Made by a program: the position numbers and the translations under genes. A stretch of DNA of 64,000 nucleotides from positions 35,474,525 through 35,538,524 of the forward strand of contig CM055093.1 of assembly GCA_029204225.1 (NCBI GenBank). The letters are read 5' to 3'. The notes under the pieces were generated by a model that saw only the letters and a program-made list of their open reading frames with translations, was not told where the DNA came from and did not search any database. The DNA is from Diphasiastrum complanatum. Lineage: Eukaryota > Streptophyta > Lycopodiopsida > Lycopodiales > Lycopodiaceae. Within the stretch, counting starts at the first letter, position 1; every line of letters starts with the position of its first letter. Shown piece by piece: positions 12,004-25,329 of this stretch.

Positions 12004-13259
12004 AATTGTTGAAAATTCAGCAAATTCACAAGTGTGGAGAACCATAAGAAATGTATGAATGATCTTTACAATGCTTTGTGACACAGATCACCTGTAGAGC
12101 AACCTTGCAATCTACCAACAGATCTATGGCTAGCTGCAAATCAAAGCTACATTAATTCCTCACAAATAGGAAAAGTACACAAGCTTGATCATGTATTAAG
12201 GAGATCCTCAGCCATGGAGCCATGAAACTTGAACAGTTAGATGGGACACCATTCGACACTCCCATCAATGGTAGCCGACTTCACAAGTATTGGCCACCTC
12301 AATGAACAGAGCCAGGATGTGGATGACACCATGCGCATACAATGATTAGATCAAGCCTCATCAGAAGTCACCCCACCCAGATTCAATAAAACCAAACCAG
12401 ATCTGGATGAGATCTAGTCAGATCAAGAAGAATTCATAAAGATTCAGCAAGAGCAAGAAAGATCAAGACATATCAAGGAAGATCCAACAAGATTCAAGAA
12501 AGATCTAGATCGAAATAGGATCCAAGGGGTAGCAGATCATCAGATTACATCAATTAGCTTCCATTCTTGCAAATCAAAGATGACGATCTCGAGAAAAAAC
12601 AACAAAATAGGGGTAAAAATCACTTAAACTAATGAATTAGCTACCAAATGTCCATTAAAATTTTTAGAAAACTCTCCATAGTCAAATATGACCTGGATGC
12701 AATGGTCTACCAGTCTACAAGAGTTAGGGATCAGAGAATATCAAGATCTCACCAAAAACACCAAAAAAAGAGCACTTTTTCTATGATTTTTTGAGATCCC
12801 TTGGGAACTAACTCTTGAGACTTTGTCAGTCACTAAATCTGACTCAGATACATCTATAAGAATCTTTGTGAGAGTTACTAATGGAAAAATCATCAAAATT
12901 GAGTGTCTGCGAGGGTTCATAAAACCAGAAGCTAAGGAACTTTTGTAGAGCATCAAGATCTGTAAACCAATCTACGTAGAGGGCATAAATGGAATCAGGG
13001 TCGTGAAATTAGCCTGCCTATAGGGTCTGATCTTGAAAATTTAATATTTGGAGCAAGTTGTGCAAGAGTTCATCTCCTGCGAGGGTTGAACCTTCACAAA
13101 CAAGATGAACCTTACCTTCGCAGGGCAGCCAAATCACCTTCTTAACCTTCGCAGACTTCATTGAGGTCTTAGAATTATGTCACGAAGATTCCTACAAAAT
13201 TTTGGTTGGAACTGAGCTGGGGAAAGTGCACTTCTCCTAATATGCACTCCAATTTCCGC
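12004..13259. other. No gene; one diverged 155-bp-type repeat
   Basis: AT-rich DNA with poly-purine GATCAAGA-like stretches at 12420-12530. At about 12780-12920 a segment with CTTGGGAACTAACTC and AGAGTTACTAATGG resembles the tandem units of 9107-9830. CGAGGGTT and CTTCGCAG motifs recur to 13160. This suggests that 9.1-13.2 kb was one repeat region before other insertions. Confidence 0.55.
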
Positions 13260-13266
13260 TATATAA
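13260..13266 (+). promoter_or_regulatory. TATA-like box upstream of the decayed frame
   Basis: TATATAA in the context CCGCTATATAAGGGG, about 150 bases before the first ATG at 13411. It could be the promoter, possibly an LTR promoter, of the decayed reading frame that follows. No transcript evidence is available. Confidence 0.45.
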
Positions 13267-13410
13267 GGGGAAAATTTGAGTCATTTGGCATTTCATTCAA
13301 ACCGCTATACACTCAGACTCACCACTCCCATCTTCATTCTCACCATTTCCGCAATTTCTCAATTTTTTAAGTCTTTCCTTCATTTTTTGATGTCTTTTTC
13401 ACCTTTTTGA

Positions 13411-16040
13411 GTGCCTTTTCGCCTTTCTCCCATTCCAGTCGATAACAAACTTCACCACTTATCTAACATCATGACTTCTTCATCCTCTACTAACAATACT
13501 GGCACCAAGAAGGTTATCCAATGCGAGATACCTTCTGCCACCCAGATTTGGGCCCTGCCATCTGATTCCTTGATAAACCCTTGGCTTCAGGCTATCGGCC
13601 TCCTTCTTGAAGCAATGGGCTTTTTTTTGGCACTTTTCTCTTCTAACATAAACATGGGGCTAGCTCTCCATGCTTACGCCACATGGGACGTGTCGAAGTC
13701 ACGTTTCCACATCCTGTACCAAGGTACTACATACAAGGTACGAATCAATGCTAACTCCATGTTCATCGTCAGCATTGTGTTCAGTGATCGCCAACCCATC
13801 TCCCATCGCCAGCTAAAAACCTCATTAAACTCTATGTAATGGCAACCACTCTTGAGCTCCCAGTCAAAACTAACAACGAGTATTTGATAGAGGCTATCAA
13901 TGATCCCATAATTCAAGCCGTCGCTTACTTGTTGAACAACTTCTTAGTTGTTTCGATTTTTCGCAAGGACCACATACAGTCCACGCTATTAAGCCAAATC
14001 GTGGAATCCTTCATAAAATTTCCGAGCCCCTTGATGGTGCCATATGATTGGCATACCTTCCTAATCCATGAGCTCTCCATCGTTGTCAAGACTAACACAT
14101 GCGACTGCATAGCCGTAGGAACACTGCTCACTGCTCTGTAACTTTGCCTGTGCACTTCTTGTAGAGAAGGTTCGCGGATTTAACCGCTCCACCATTCTAT
14201 TTGCCACTGTTCCACACACTAACTTGTACCCTCCTTCTATTGTATCCACCTCCACCCAACCAACAGTTACTGACACAATGACCAGCAAATGCATGCGTGG
14301 CGCAACCTCATCTTCATCTAGCCCTCTTGCCACCAAACAACGCACTGCACCGTCACAACCCACTTCTGCTTCTTTCACAACCATTGCTTCCACTTCTATT
14401 CAGCCCTCTGCTACCACCTCCACGTCTGCTCCTATTGCTCCCATACCCCATCCTTCAACCACCACTCTCGCATCGTCCCTTCCTACTATCACCATCGGTT
14501 CTTCCATCCCTCTTGCATCCACTTCTACCTCACTCCTCCATATCAACCCCCTCGATTCACAACTTTCTCCCGCCACCCTTTCTTGGATGAACCTCATTAA
14601 CCTTTCGTTGCCTTGACAAGGCTTCTCACCTCCCACGTCTCCATCCATCCTCCACAAGGTCCTTCAACTCCCCACCATTTTTTATCATCCCTTCATTTGA
14701 GCAGTATGTTCTTACACCTCTCCAAACCACCTCTATCACACCGCCCACCTCACCTTTGAAAGTTGCCGAGGGCGACCAATCGTATGGAGCATTTGTACTG
14801 ACAATGTATGGATCATCGCCTGATCATGCTGACCCCAACGCATCTGACGACATATTACCACCAGAAAAGTTAATCGAAGATGACGATGACACAGTGCAGA
14901 TCGTTCGGGCTACATCCCACCAAGCCCCAACCGACACCACCATACCAGCCGATCCCACGGACCTTTCAACGGCCTATCAAATCATGGGCACATTTGTCTA
15001 GGAGGCGGTAGCCACAAGAGCAATTTTGGATGGCCAAGTATTGGAGTTGGCCACAAGCACCACTCAATTGAGAGCAAAAACCGGCTAGCTCTAACAAGAT
15101 CTGCTGATTGCTCAACAACATGAGTAAGTAGAGAAATCGGAAGTGCTGAAACTCAAGTAGCACCAAGCCGATCTCCAAGGGTACATCACCGCCCTTCAAA
15201 GTCTACCACAGACGCTTAGCTAAAGGTCCAGGAGATCCAACAACAGCTCACACAACCTCTCACTCTGCTCCAAGCACAAATCTCAATATTGAAAACCAAA
15301 AATCTACGCCTGAGAGCGAAAGTGACATCCCTGCAAACTAAAAAGATGACCTAGCTAGCTAAATTGACACTTGCAAATAGACCACTTAGCCAAGCTGAGG
15401 TGGATCTTCTCACACAACAGGTGAAGGTATACAGAGACACATTCGACAAATAGCAAGCCGAATTTGACAATTATCGGTGCGGAGCCATGCAGGAGTTAGC
15501 ACAGGCAAAGAATTCCTTGAAGGTTTGCCAAAGGCACATGGAACAACAACCTCAACCAGCCCCTGTGGTGATTCCACCACCACCAATGAAAGATACTATC
15601 CTGCCAAGCTCCACCCAAGACAAGGGAAAACAGGCAGAGGGACTGGATGTTCATGATCAGGACTCAAATGTAGCTGATGCCAATATCCAAGACCTGAGCC
15701 AAGAATCAGATTTGAGCCAAAGCCAAGGGGAGAGCCAGAGGCGTCCACATCTCAAGGCTCGAGATCCATATTTGCCAGCCGAGCCTTCTGTCGACCAAAG
15801 TCCATGGAGGATAAGATAAACCAATTCTTAGCCAAATATCCCCACGAGTCCTCATGAGGCGACTGTCAAATATCCTTTTCCACCCAAACCATCAAGGGCA
15901 ACGAGCTGAAAGCTCTCCCAACGCTACAACCACAACCACAGTGGCACCAGCAACTCTTCGAACGAGACCCTGCGGCCATCAGGGCATATGTGACGAGTTG
16001 AGGTTTCCATGCCTCATCTTAACCACAAAGATCATATAGA
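13411..16040 (+). pseudogene. Decayed long reading frame with coiled coil, unrecognised
   Basis: A chain of plus-strand frames (13411-13839, 13839-14141, 14224-14616, 14756-15001, 15487-15819) separated by single stops or shifts. The first part looks globular (for example ATWDVSKSRFHILYQG). A Ser/Thr/Pro-rich linker follows (14224-14616), then an acidic stretch (LIEDDDDTVQIV). Between 15060 and 15470 a Gln/Leu-rich coiled coil appears if several TAG/TAA codons are read as CAG/CAA, for instance around AQQHE and SEVLKLK. Stops at former CAG codons fit methylation-driven C-to-T decay. It is probably an accessory frame of a large retroelement, but no known family was recognised. Confidence 0.5.
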
Positions 16041-16124
16041 TCAAGATTATACCATGAGCAATATTCAAGATTAAGCATGCTAGCTATACTAGTCCAAATT
16101 CTATGAACTTTATCCAAAAAGGAT

Positions 16125-17794
16125 CTAATCTTGAAACCATACTCGTGACTTGATCAAATTGAGGCTAAATACTTTCTTGAGGGTGTAAGTGTCCTTAGTG
16201 GATGCTTCACTTAACTTCACAAGAAGTTTACAACATGCCTCTTCAAATGAAGGAACATATTTTCCAATACGTTTGAGCTTGTTCTTATTCTTGCTCTTAC
16301 TCAGTTTAAGAGCATTCAAATGATGGTACAATATCTTGCTTTCTAGATGTTTTGGAAACATAATCAAGTCATCAATGACAAGAATTAATTCCAAACTAAA
16401 ACCTTTATTCATAATTAGAATAGTCCTACTTGATCTTTGAGATTAACAAATCTCAACTAAGCAAGATACAACATCAACCAAAGAAAGAGAACCACAGGTG
16501 AGTACAATAGAATGAATACCACCTTCACTTATCCTTTCTTTTCCATGAAATAAGAACCACAAGGACTCGGCCTTGTACAATGAAGATCTTATTGGATATG
16601 CATGTTGAGGATACTCCTCCTCAGACCTCAACCCCATCATAAGTTGGCTTTTTTCCATAGAATGAACTTTTGATGCAATTAGAGACACTGTGCTCACCAT
16701 GAAACTTGAAGAGACAAGACATAACCATTGGTTACTTGTGAAACCATCAATAAGAGTAGAAATACAAGAGGCAACTTCCTTTCTTCTTGATGAAGAAAGT
16801 TCAACATCCGAGTGTTCCAACTCCATAGGATGTTTTGTCTTGGTAGAAGACATCAAATATGTATCCATATGTGATTTTACCATAGAATAAGCCAATCTTG
16901 GCTCGATCTCCTTGACTATTGAGGACATAGATATGAAATTGGAAACATGCAACCTCCTATGCCATACTTTCTCTTTGGAAATACAAGTCATCAATGCAAC
17001 ATCACATGCACTTGCATTTTCTTGCACATTTAACTTGAAAATGCCTCCATATCTAGATCCACTTGCTAGGATCTCATCTCCTTTCTTTTAAAAACAATTA
17101 TTGACATTGAATTCCACTTCAAAACCATCATCAAATAGATTTTCAACACTAATCACATTCTTTGTGAGATTAGGAACATAAAGTACATTGGAAAGTGATA
17201 AAATCATGGAAGATGCAAGATTCAAGGAACAAATTCCAACTCCAATTAAGCATGCATCACCAACAGCTGTGTATATTGAATTTTTAAGTTCTTGAAAAGG
17301 TTCTAGAAAAACAAAAGAACTTTTAGTGCAACTCATGTGTGATGATGTACCACTATCAATATACCAAGATACATCATTAAAGGGTAAAGAGGAAAAACTA
17401 GACATCATGAGAGATGTCTCTCCATAACTTGCATGTGAGTCTTCTATGATAAAATTGGCTTGATCTTCTTGAGTCTTCTTCTTGAAGATAGAAGAATGAG
17501 TTGAATCATCTTCTACTCCTCCTTTGTCTTTGTCCTTTGATTTGTCCTTGGTGAAGGCTTGAGAAAACTTGTTCTTGCTCCTCCCACTTGACTTGATCTT
17601 GGCAAAGTGAGCTTTGCCACAACCACCATCCTTCCTTGAAAGTGTGTTGATCTTCGACAACTTGTTCTTTTCCTGCATTCTTCATCAATAAGAACATCAT
17701 GTAGAGTCTCCATAGATGGTAGCTCCTCCATGATAGCATAAGTTTGCACAACATTTGCATACGCTTCAAAATCCGAATGAGAGAGAGAGTACAA
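16125..17794 (-). pseudogene. Copia gag-protease remnant with replaced pol
   Basis: Minus strand from 17794: a gag end (VVQTYAIMEELPSMETLHD), a basic Lys/Ser linker, then protease VSWYIDSGTSSHMSC (about 17345) with the DSG active site and LSNVLYVPNLTKNVIS. After a stop at 17088 the frame 17027-16443 has the pre-integrase VWHRRLHVSNF motif. It then runs into sequence without integrase motifs, although it stays open for over 130 codons. The frame 16412-16125 (LKLSKSKNKNKLKRIG) is also unrecognised. This resembles the loss of RT seen in other copies here. The right end is cut at about 17800 in a short GA run. Confidence 0.7.
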
Positions 17795-17814
17795 TTACAA
17801 GCAACATAGAATGA

Positions 17815-18690
17815 GATCCAAATTTGACATTATGACATGTCTCTTCATAGTCAATTCCATTATTTTGCTCATAGCCCTTCACTATTAGGTGTGCCTTATG
17901 CTTTGCTATCATGCCATCCGCATGAAACTTTGTTCTAAACACCCATTTGTGTCAATGGGTTTATTTCCAAGTGGTCGATCAACCAACTCCCATGTATCAT
18001 GCCTGTGGATGGATTCCATCTCCTCTTCCATTGCCCTTTGCCATTCTTTGTGATCTTTTTCTTCATCAAAGATTGATGGCTCTCACACTTCAAAATATCA
18101 CTCATTATAGTTCACATGATAATGATGGGGAGACTTCCTTTCCCACGTTGATCTTCTCACTTCTCCTTGTGTGCTAGATCCTGGTTGATTTAGCTTTGCA
18201 TCCTCTATGATCTTTTGTACCATTTTGGTATCTTAGATTCAGGTGATACATTACGTGGAGAGTATGTGTCCCAAGGAGTGTCCAAGTAATGTCTCTTACT
18301 TCAAACCGATTTCTCCTTTATTGCTCCTATTGGCAAGTACCTTCCCCTAGGCTCTTGAATAGGTGGTGTCTTCTCATACTCACCCTCTTGACTCTCATTT
18401 TCAAGTGCATCATCTTGTGGAGCGTCTTCTTCATCTTCTTCTTCCAAAATTGTGGGAAGTCTTTTGATGCTTTCACCACTTGCATGGTCTTCATCTTCAT
18501 ACCTATGCATCTCATCAAAGATCACATCTTTGCTTATGTGAATTTTGTTCATTACAGGATCAAAATGCCTGTACGCCTTCGTCCTCTCATCATAACCGAC
18601 AAAGATACACTTGATTGCTTTTGCATCAAGTTTCTTTTGCTCCTCCTTTGGAACTTGTACATAGGCCCTACCTATCAGAACTTAGCACTT
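17815..18690 (-). pseudogene. Copia integrase tail and RT start (element E)
   Basis: From 18690 the minus strand reads AYVQVPKEEQKKLDAKAIK, FVGYDERTKAYRHFDP and NKIHISKDVIFDEM, then an acidic linker (EEEDEEDAPQDDA). Further on comes the RT entry EWQRAMEEEMESIHRHDTW, then ELVDRPLGNKPI and IAKHKAHLIVKGYEQNNGIDY. Several frameshifts interrupt it. The polymerase core is lost at the truncation near 17815. Confidence 0.8.
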
Positions 18691-19444
18691 TGATGTGTGC
18701 ATCCAGTTGGTTCTCTACTAAAGTCTTAAACTCCTTGAAGTGAGCAAAAGCGTCAGATTTCTTCTTCAAGAAATAAATCCATGTTCTCCTAGAGTAATCA
18801 TCTATGAAAGTCATAAAATAATATGCTTTCCCCAATGACATGCTCTTCATTGGGCCGCACAAGTCGGTGTGAATAAGTTCCAACAATTTCTTAGCTCTTG
18901 CAGCTCCACCTTTCTTGAATGTCTCCCTGTGATGCTTTCCCATAATGCATCCTTCACATATTGCATGATGATCATCTTGCAATGATGGTAATCCTATTAC
19001 CATCTTCAGCTTCACCATCAATCTTAAGTTCCCATAATTCAAGTGACCAAGTCTTCTGTGCTACAACTCAGATTGAGATGCTGTTGAGATAGCCAAACCA
19101 TATTCTCCTGGTTTTGTAGCATCCAATTTATAAAGGCCACAATTACTATCTCTATCACCTTTTGCCACCACTTTATGGTTGTGGTTCATATCCCTCATAA
19201 GGCATCCATCCTTGACAAATTCAACCTTAAGATGTTGATTTGACATTACTCCAACATAAAGCAAACTCATTTTGAGTCCAAGAACATAAAGCACATTAGG
19301 GATATTCTTGATTTTACCATCAGAAAACTGTACAGGTACATTGCCAACACTTTGTATTTGGCATTCCTCTCCATTGGCTTGAGTGACCTTATCCCCATCA
19401 TGGATTGGTGAGAATTTCACAAACCAATCACGTTTCCCGGTCAT
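18691..19444 (-). pseudogene. Copia pre-integrase and integrase core, deleted
   Basis: Frame 19444-19061 follows the protease and contains NIPNVLYVLGLKMSLL. Frame 19042-18668 has the zinc-binding CEGCIMGKHHRETF and the core LIHTDLCGPMKS and YFMTFIDDYSRRTWIYFLK. At LSSDR the core stops and the sequence jumps to the integrase tail. The segment with the catalytic glutamate (normally after QNGVAER) is therefore missing. The element could not integrate with its own enzyme. Confidence 0.85.
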
Positions 19445-20185
19445 ATGCCTTGTGGCGCCTGAATCTATGAACCATCTGGCACCATCATCAACCTAGGATG
19501 CCAATGCTGATGAGAAGACACTTGTTTCATCATCTTCGACAATGTTGCCTTGTTTTTTCACTTTTCCCGTCTTTATGTCCGCTTTCTTCTTGTAACACTT
19601 GCGTGCCCAATGACCCGGTTTGTGGCAATAGTAACATTTGTCTTTCTTCTTCTTTTTCGCCTTCGATGACAACTCTCCCTCGTTATCATCATCCTTGAAT
19701 TTCTTGGAAATCCTTTTCCATCCTTTCTGCTTGCCTTTAGCAAGCAAGGCTTGATCCTCCTATGGAGTTTGCCTTGACTTCACCACTTCGCAGCGCTGCT
19801 CTCCCTGCAACATGATTCCGTGGAAGTCTTCAAAAGTAGGCAATCTCTTCTTCGATGCGATGCCACTCACAAACATCTATAGCCCTTTCGAGACACTGCT
19901 CATAGTGGTATGTACCAATTCAACATCCCTAATTGGTTCTCCAACTGCCACAAGTTGATTTCTCAGCTCCTTTATCCTGGTGAAGAAAGATCCCACTGAT
20001 TCACTTTCTTTTATCCTGACTATGTTCAATCTTGACTTCAAGAACATGGCTCGAGCTAGATTGCAAGTTTGAAATTGCATTCTAAGAGCTTCCCAAGCTC
20101 CCCTCGTTGTCGTGGCATCACTTATATGGGTGATTACATGGTCTTTCACTAAAAGATTGATCAAGGACAATGCTCGATATCTCAT
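19445..20185 (-). pseudogene. Copia gag with zinc knuckle, and protease site
   Basis: Frame 20185-19877 is a UBN2-type gag core (AWEALRMQFQTCNLARAMF, SVGSFFTRIKELRNQLVAVG). Frame 19747-19493 has a CCHC knuckle CYYCHKPGHWARKC, then a stop, then RWFIDSGATRHMTG with the protease DSGA site. Two stops split the chain. Gag packages the RNA, and the knuckle contacts nucleic acid. Confidence 0.85.
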
Positions 20186-21209
20186 CTAATAGAATGTAGC
20201 ATACACAATCACAAGCAATTTTTGTCTCCACATTCCTATACATGGTTAATTGTGACAAAATTTCCAGAATTCACACGTGTGGGGAATGTCCACAAGAGTG
20301 ACTGTTCTTAATTAAGCTTTGTGATTGGCACTATAACCTGATTCTAGATTGATTAACAAAATCTAGTTCAGAAGAAATGGCTAATCCACAATCTAGCATG
20401 CTAATGAACAGAATATAATAGCAATGATCAAAGAATGAAAAAATACAAGATTTCAATGTATGAGCATTAGCCTCAACACGAGTTAGAGAGAGAGAGCTAG
20501 AGAGATAACAAGCAATATTTGTTTAGATCCAAAATGACATGAGATAGCTACAAAACTTTCCTTCTTCATCATTAATTGTGTGGAGAGCTACACATATTTA
20601 TGGAGATTGAGGTAGCTCGAGGTAGAACCATATCTATCCATTCCAAAATGACATCTAAAGTGACATCTAGAGTCTATGTGACATTTGTCACTCGTCATGC
20701 ATGAAATTCTACCAACTTTTTACAAGTGTACTAGTTCTAACTAGAAATGTCCAAATCATCATGCATGTGTCCATTAAACTTTGTGCATGCCTTGCATGTC
20801 ACTATGGATCACTTACAATTAATGCCTGTGAGTTGCCACAAGTTTCTACAAGCATAATCATGCTAATTCTATGTCTACAAACTATATGCAAGTTGCATTT
20901 ATCAAACTAGATAATACATAACCATGTAGCTCGAGTTCTATGTAGGCCAGGCTTGGCATTTTGCATCAATGAGCTACATACTTGTATGGTACAACATTTG
21001 TAGCAAGCCAAGAAATCAATATGGATTGTTTTCCAATTTTAACAAATTGGCCATCTACAAGTATTTTGACCTAAAATGACTTTAAGATCACAAAGAAAAA
21101 AACTCTATACTTGAACTACAAGATTTGAGCTAGTAACACCTCCAAATCCACATAGAATTCATGTGCCCTCAAATCCACCTCTAGATTTGGAAAATCCACC
21201 AACTTTAAC
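20186..21209 (-). other. Leader or 5' region of copia element E
   Basis: No protein motif was found. The true gag start is probably in this segment, upstream of the 20185 Met, because related copies have about 60 more residues. The sequence is AT-rich and has a short GA run near 20490. Confidence 0.5.
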
Positions 21210-21223
21210 CTGCTCTGATACCA
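21210..21223 (-). promoter_or_regulatory. Primer binding site of copia element E
   Basis: Minus strand TGGTATCAGAGCAG directly follows TTTTTCACA, the end of an LTR. It is complementary to initiator tRNA-Met, as in the other copia copies here. Confidence 0.85.
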
Positions 21224-22379
<1,156 letters not shown>

Positions 22380-22730
22380 ATTGAGTTCTAAATAATGGTT
22401 TCAAGCAATTGCTATAGGAATACAATGCATTGATGGAGAATGGTACGTGGATATTTGTTGATAAACCTTTAGGGAAGAATGTGATTGGATAAAAATGGAT
22501 TTTCAAAATCAAGTTAAATCTAGATGGAAGTGTAAGCAAGCATAAGGCAAGCAAAGTTGGGGAAGCTTTTGCACCCGTGGATGGTCACAATAAGGTTGAT
22601 CCTAGCAGTTGCTTCTCATTTTGGATGGGTGCTCTTTCAAATGGATATATCTAATGCATTTCTTAATGGTTATTTGGAGGAGGATTATTTCATGGAGCCG
22701 CCCCAAGACTTCATCAAGATCAAGATAGGA
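22380..22730 (+). pseudogene. Copia RT N-terminal fragment
   Basis: Plus-strand reading gives an entry region (ENGTWIFVDKPLGKN-like, with shifts), then KWIFKIKLNLDGSVSKHKA and, from 22557, ILAVASHFGWVLFQMDISNAF and LNGYLEEDYFMEPPQDF. This is the first third of copia reverse transcriptase, up to the catalytic-domain entry. A short deletion removes the segment between EAFAPV and VTIRLILA. The fragment ends without the YVDD box. Confidence 0.8.
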
Positions 22731-22944
22731 GGTAAAATATGTCATCTTTAAATGTGAAAAATGGCTATAATTAATAAGTGGCGAGTACAACGCGAATTGA
22801 ATGACTATTTAAAACAGGCTGTGGGAAATGGTCTCGCATATGTGATGAGTGATGACTTTGCTATTTTTGATAAGCACGAGTAAATTAAACAGGGCATGAG
22901 AAATCCTTCACACATGTGACAAATTTTTATTTATTCGTTTATTT

Positions 22945-24603
22945 TTAAAGACAAAACTTCAAAATGAAGAATGTGAAAAGATGAAGATGGATTATTCTCA
23001 GCTTGTTGCCTTTTTCATGATAAGTGAGCCTTATTGGCCCCATCCTTGCTCTTGATGACTTTGTTGGAGTGATTGGCACTCTCGGCTCTTGCTCTTCCTC
23101 AAGATCATGATTGCCTTGACTCTCAACCACCACCTCCCTCTCAATGGAAGGGTTAGTTGAGCCATTTACAAGCTTATGAATTCTACTCTCATCAAAGATG
23201 ACATCTCTAGAAACCACAAACTCCTCGAAAGATGGAATGTATACCCCATCTTGCTACAATAGTAGCACTTGACTTATCCTTCTTGGGCTTGCTCAAGCTT
23301 GGAGTTGAAGATCCATCTTGATCTTCACCTTTGCCTTGATTCTTCTTGAATGAACCTCCTTTGCCTTTGGATTTTCTTTTGCTCTTGAGGTAAAGAGCCT
23401 TGTCATCTCCATCATTGAGGGAAAGCTTCTCCAATCTTGCTTTGTTGTGTGCTCTCCTACTTTCCTCGGCCATGAGGACTCCTATGAGATCTTCAAGGGA
23501 GGGCAAATTGCCCATGATTCCATAGCTTTGCACCGAGTTAGCAAAATCCACACTCGGTCCATTCAAAACCAATTGAACAAGTTCACTCTCATTAAAAGGC
23601 TCTTCTACGTAAGCAAGCTCCTTGTTTAAGTCTTTAACTCTCAGCACATATGAATGACCAATCTCACCTTTTGCATGAAAACATTGAAGAGCTTGGTTCT
23701 TCAAGAATAGCAATGTTGAAATGTTCTTTGATTCATATATCTTTTGAAGAGTTTTCCATGCTTCTTGAGCTGAGGTGAAAGCACCTACCTCCTTAAGAAG
23801 CTCATTATCTACATTCAAATCTTGATACAATGTAGGGCAGTCTTGCACCTCTTCTTGTATCTAGTAACTTCTTGACAATGAATAGGCTCATCCTCTTCAC
23901 CATTTACTATTTTCATTGTATCTTGTAAAAAAATAATGGACTCCATTATTAGCTTCCAAATAGTAATTTGAAGCATTCAAGCTATCATTTGAATCCAAGA
24001 GATATGCACTTATGGAAGCCATTGCTCCCTAATAAAGAGCTTGATCACAAAAAAATAGATGCAAAGTAGAAGTGACTCAAATATAGCTATCCCACTACTT
24101 AGGGACTTGAGAAAGCTTAAAAGCTAACATCTCAACAAGATCCTACTTGATCTTGAGCTGAAGAGAATTGAAAAATTGCGAGATGGAAACTAGATCTAGA
24201 ATTGCCTCCTCGATCTTGGCTTCACAAGGTGCTTGAATCATCCTAACCTGAATCAAATGGAATCAATTGCACATAAAATTCCACTCAAAAATATCTCTAT
24301 AGAATCAGGTTGAACCGCTAAGTAACTTCTAATCCAAACTATTTCATCAATGCAAGCAAATTTTAGCACAAGTTTAGTTACAATTGCATTCTAGGATGAG
24401 AGCTCTACAAAATCATTGGATTGATCCTAATTCAATTTTTCTAAGACTTAAATAAGTCTAAGGATGACCTACTATAGCTCCAAGAATTCTGATCTAACTT
24501 CCTATTGAGTGATTGAAGGCTATTTTTTGTGATAGACTCTACAAGTCGAGACTTGCTAATTTTGATGACCCATAGATCATTTCTTGGGTTGGCTCTGATA
24601 CCA
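22945..24603 (-). mobile_element. Copia deletion derivative: gag fused to integrase tail
   Basis: Minus strand: primer site (24603), leader, gag starting at the ATG at 24022 (MASISAYLLDSNDSLNASNY, then frameshifted), gag core 23848-23207 (LLKEVGAFTSAQEAWKTL, LPSLEDLIGVLMAEESRR) and the basic Lys/Gly-rich tail. Around 23240 the gag tail jumps straight to the integrase tail (FVVSRDVIFDESRIHK, 23217 onward). Protease and the integrase core, about 2 kb in related copies, are missing. The left end lies in AT-rich DNA near 22945. Confidence 0.8.
24589..24603 (-). promoter_or_regulatory. Primer binding site of the gag-integrase derivative
   Basis: Minus strand TGGTATCAGAGCCAA directly after an LTR ending in TTTTTTTAACA. 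It fits an initiator tRNA-Met primer. Confidence 0.85.
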
Positions 24604-25329
24604 TGTTAAAAAAATAGAAAATAGACTCCAATGTACTTTAGAATTGATGGAGAAAGCACCTAATTCAGATCCAATTGAGATCACAAAGCTAGGACACAAA
24701 ACAAACTAGTGATTACTAGCTTATCTTGGCTTGAACTCCACTCTATGGCTCCATCATGCAAAATCTTGCACACAAGTGAATGTACGACCTAAGAAAAACC
24801 TGAGTACAGTACCATCACCTTCAAGTCCAATGATTGATAATAAGAAAACACATGATCATAGCAATTATCACTCAAATTGTAGACAAACACTAGTAACCAA
24901 GATAGATTTCGAATTTCTCATCAAATTGCTTGGGAAATCCCACATGGATATATAAAAAATTAGCTCAGAGTTGAGGTTTTAGGGTTACCTCTAATCTATT
25001 CATGATCTAAACCTAACATCTAAACTTTATCGTATCAAGAACCCATTCACGAGTGCATTTTGAAGGTAAAGGCTTCAAAGATTCGTCGTTCTCCAATGCT
25101 CTCCTCCTTCTCCGATTGATATGTCTTCTTCGTTTCAATGTTATGTTTCTTTCCTTTTTGGCTTCTTCATACCTTGGAATCCAATTCATTATTTTTCATT
25201 TCTTTTGAGAAAATTCACCTGCAAGATTGATATCACACTAGGCTGTTTAGCACAAAAATATTGAAATAGCACATATTTATACAAGTGTTTAAATGGATAC
25301 ACAAACCTAATCATTCATGATAAATTGTA
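24604..25329 (-). repeat. 5' LTR of the gag-integrase derivative, far end unresolved
   Basis: Begins (plus) TGTTAAAAAAATAG after the primer site. No second copy is present, so the right end cannot be set; the value given is where an integrase fragment of another copy starts. No gene is seen inside. Confidence 0.45.

Noticed and set aside
14224-14616. Ser/Thr/Pro-rich frame as a cell-wall glycoprotein
   Set aside because: No signal peptide and flanked by stops in a continuous decayed frame; it is better seen as a linker of the 13.4-16.0 kb relic.
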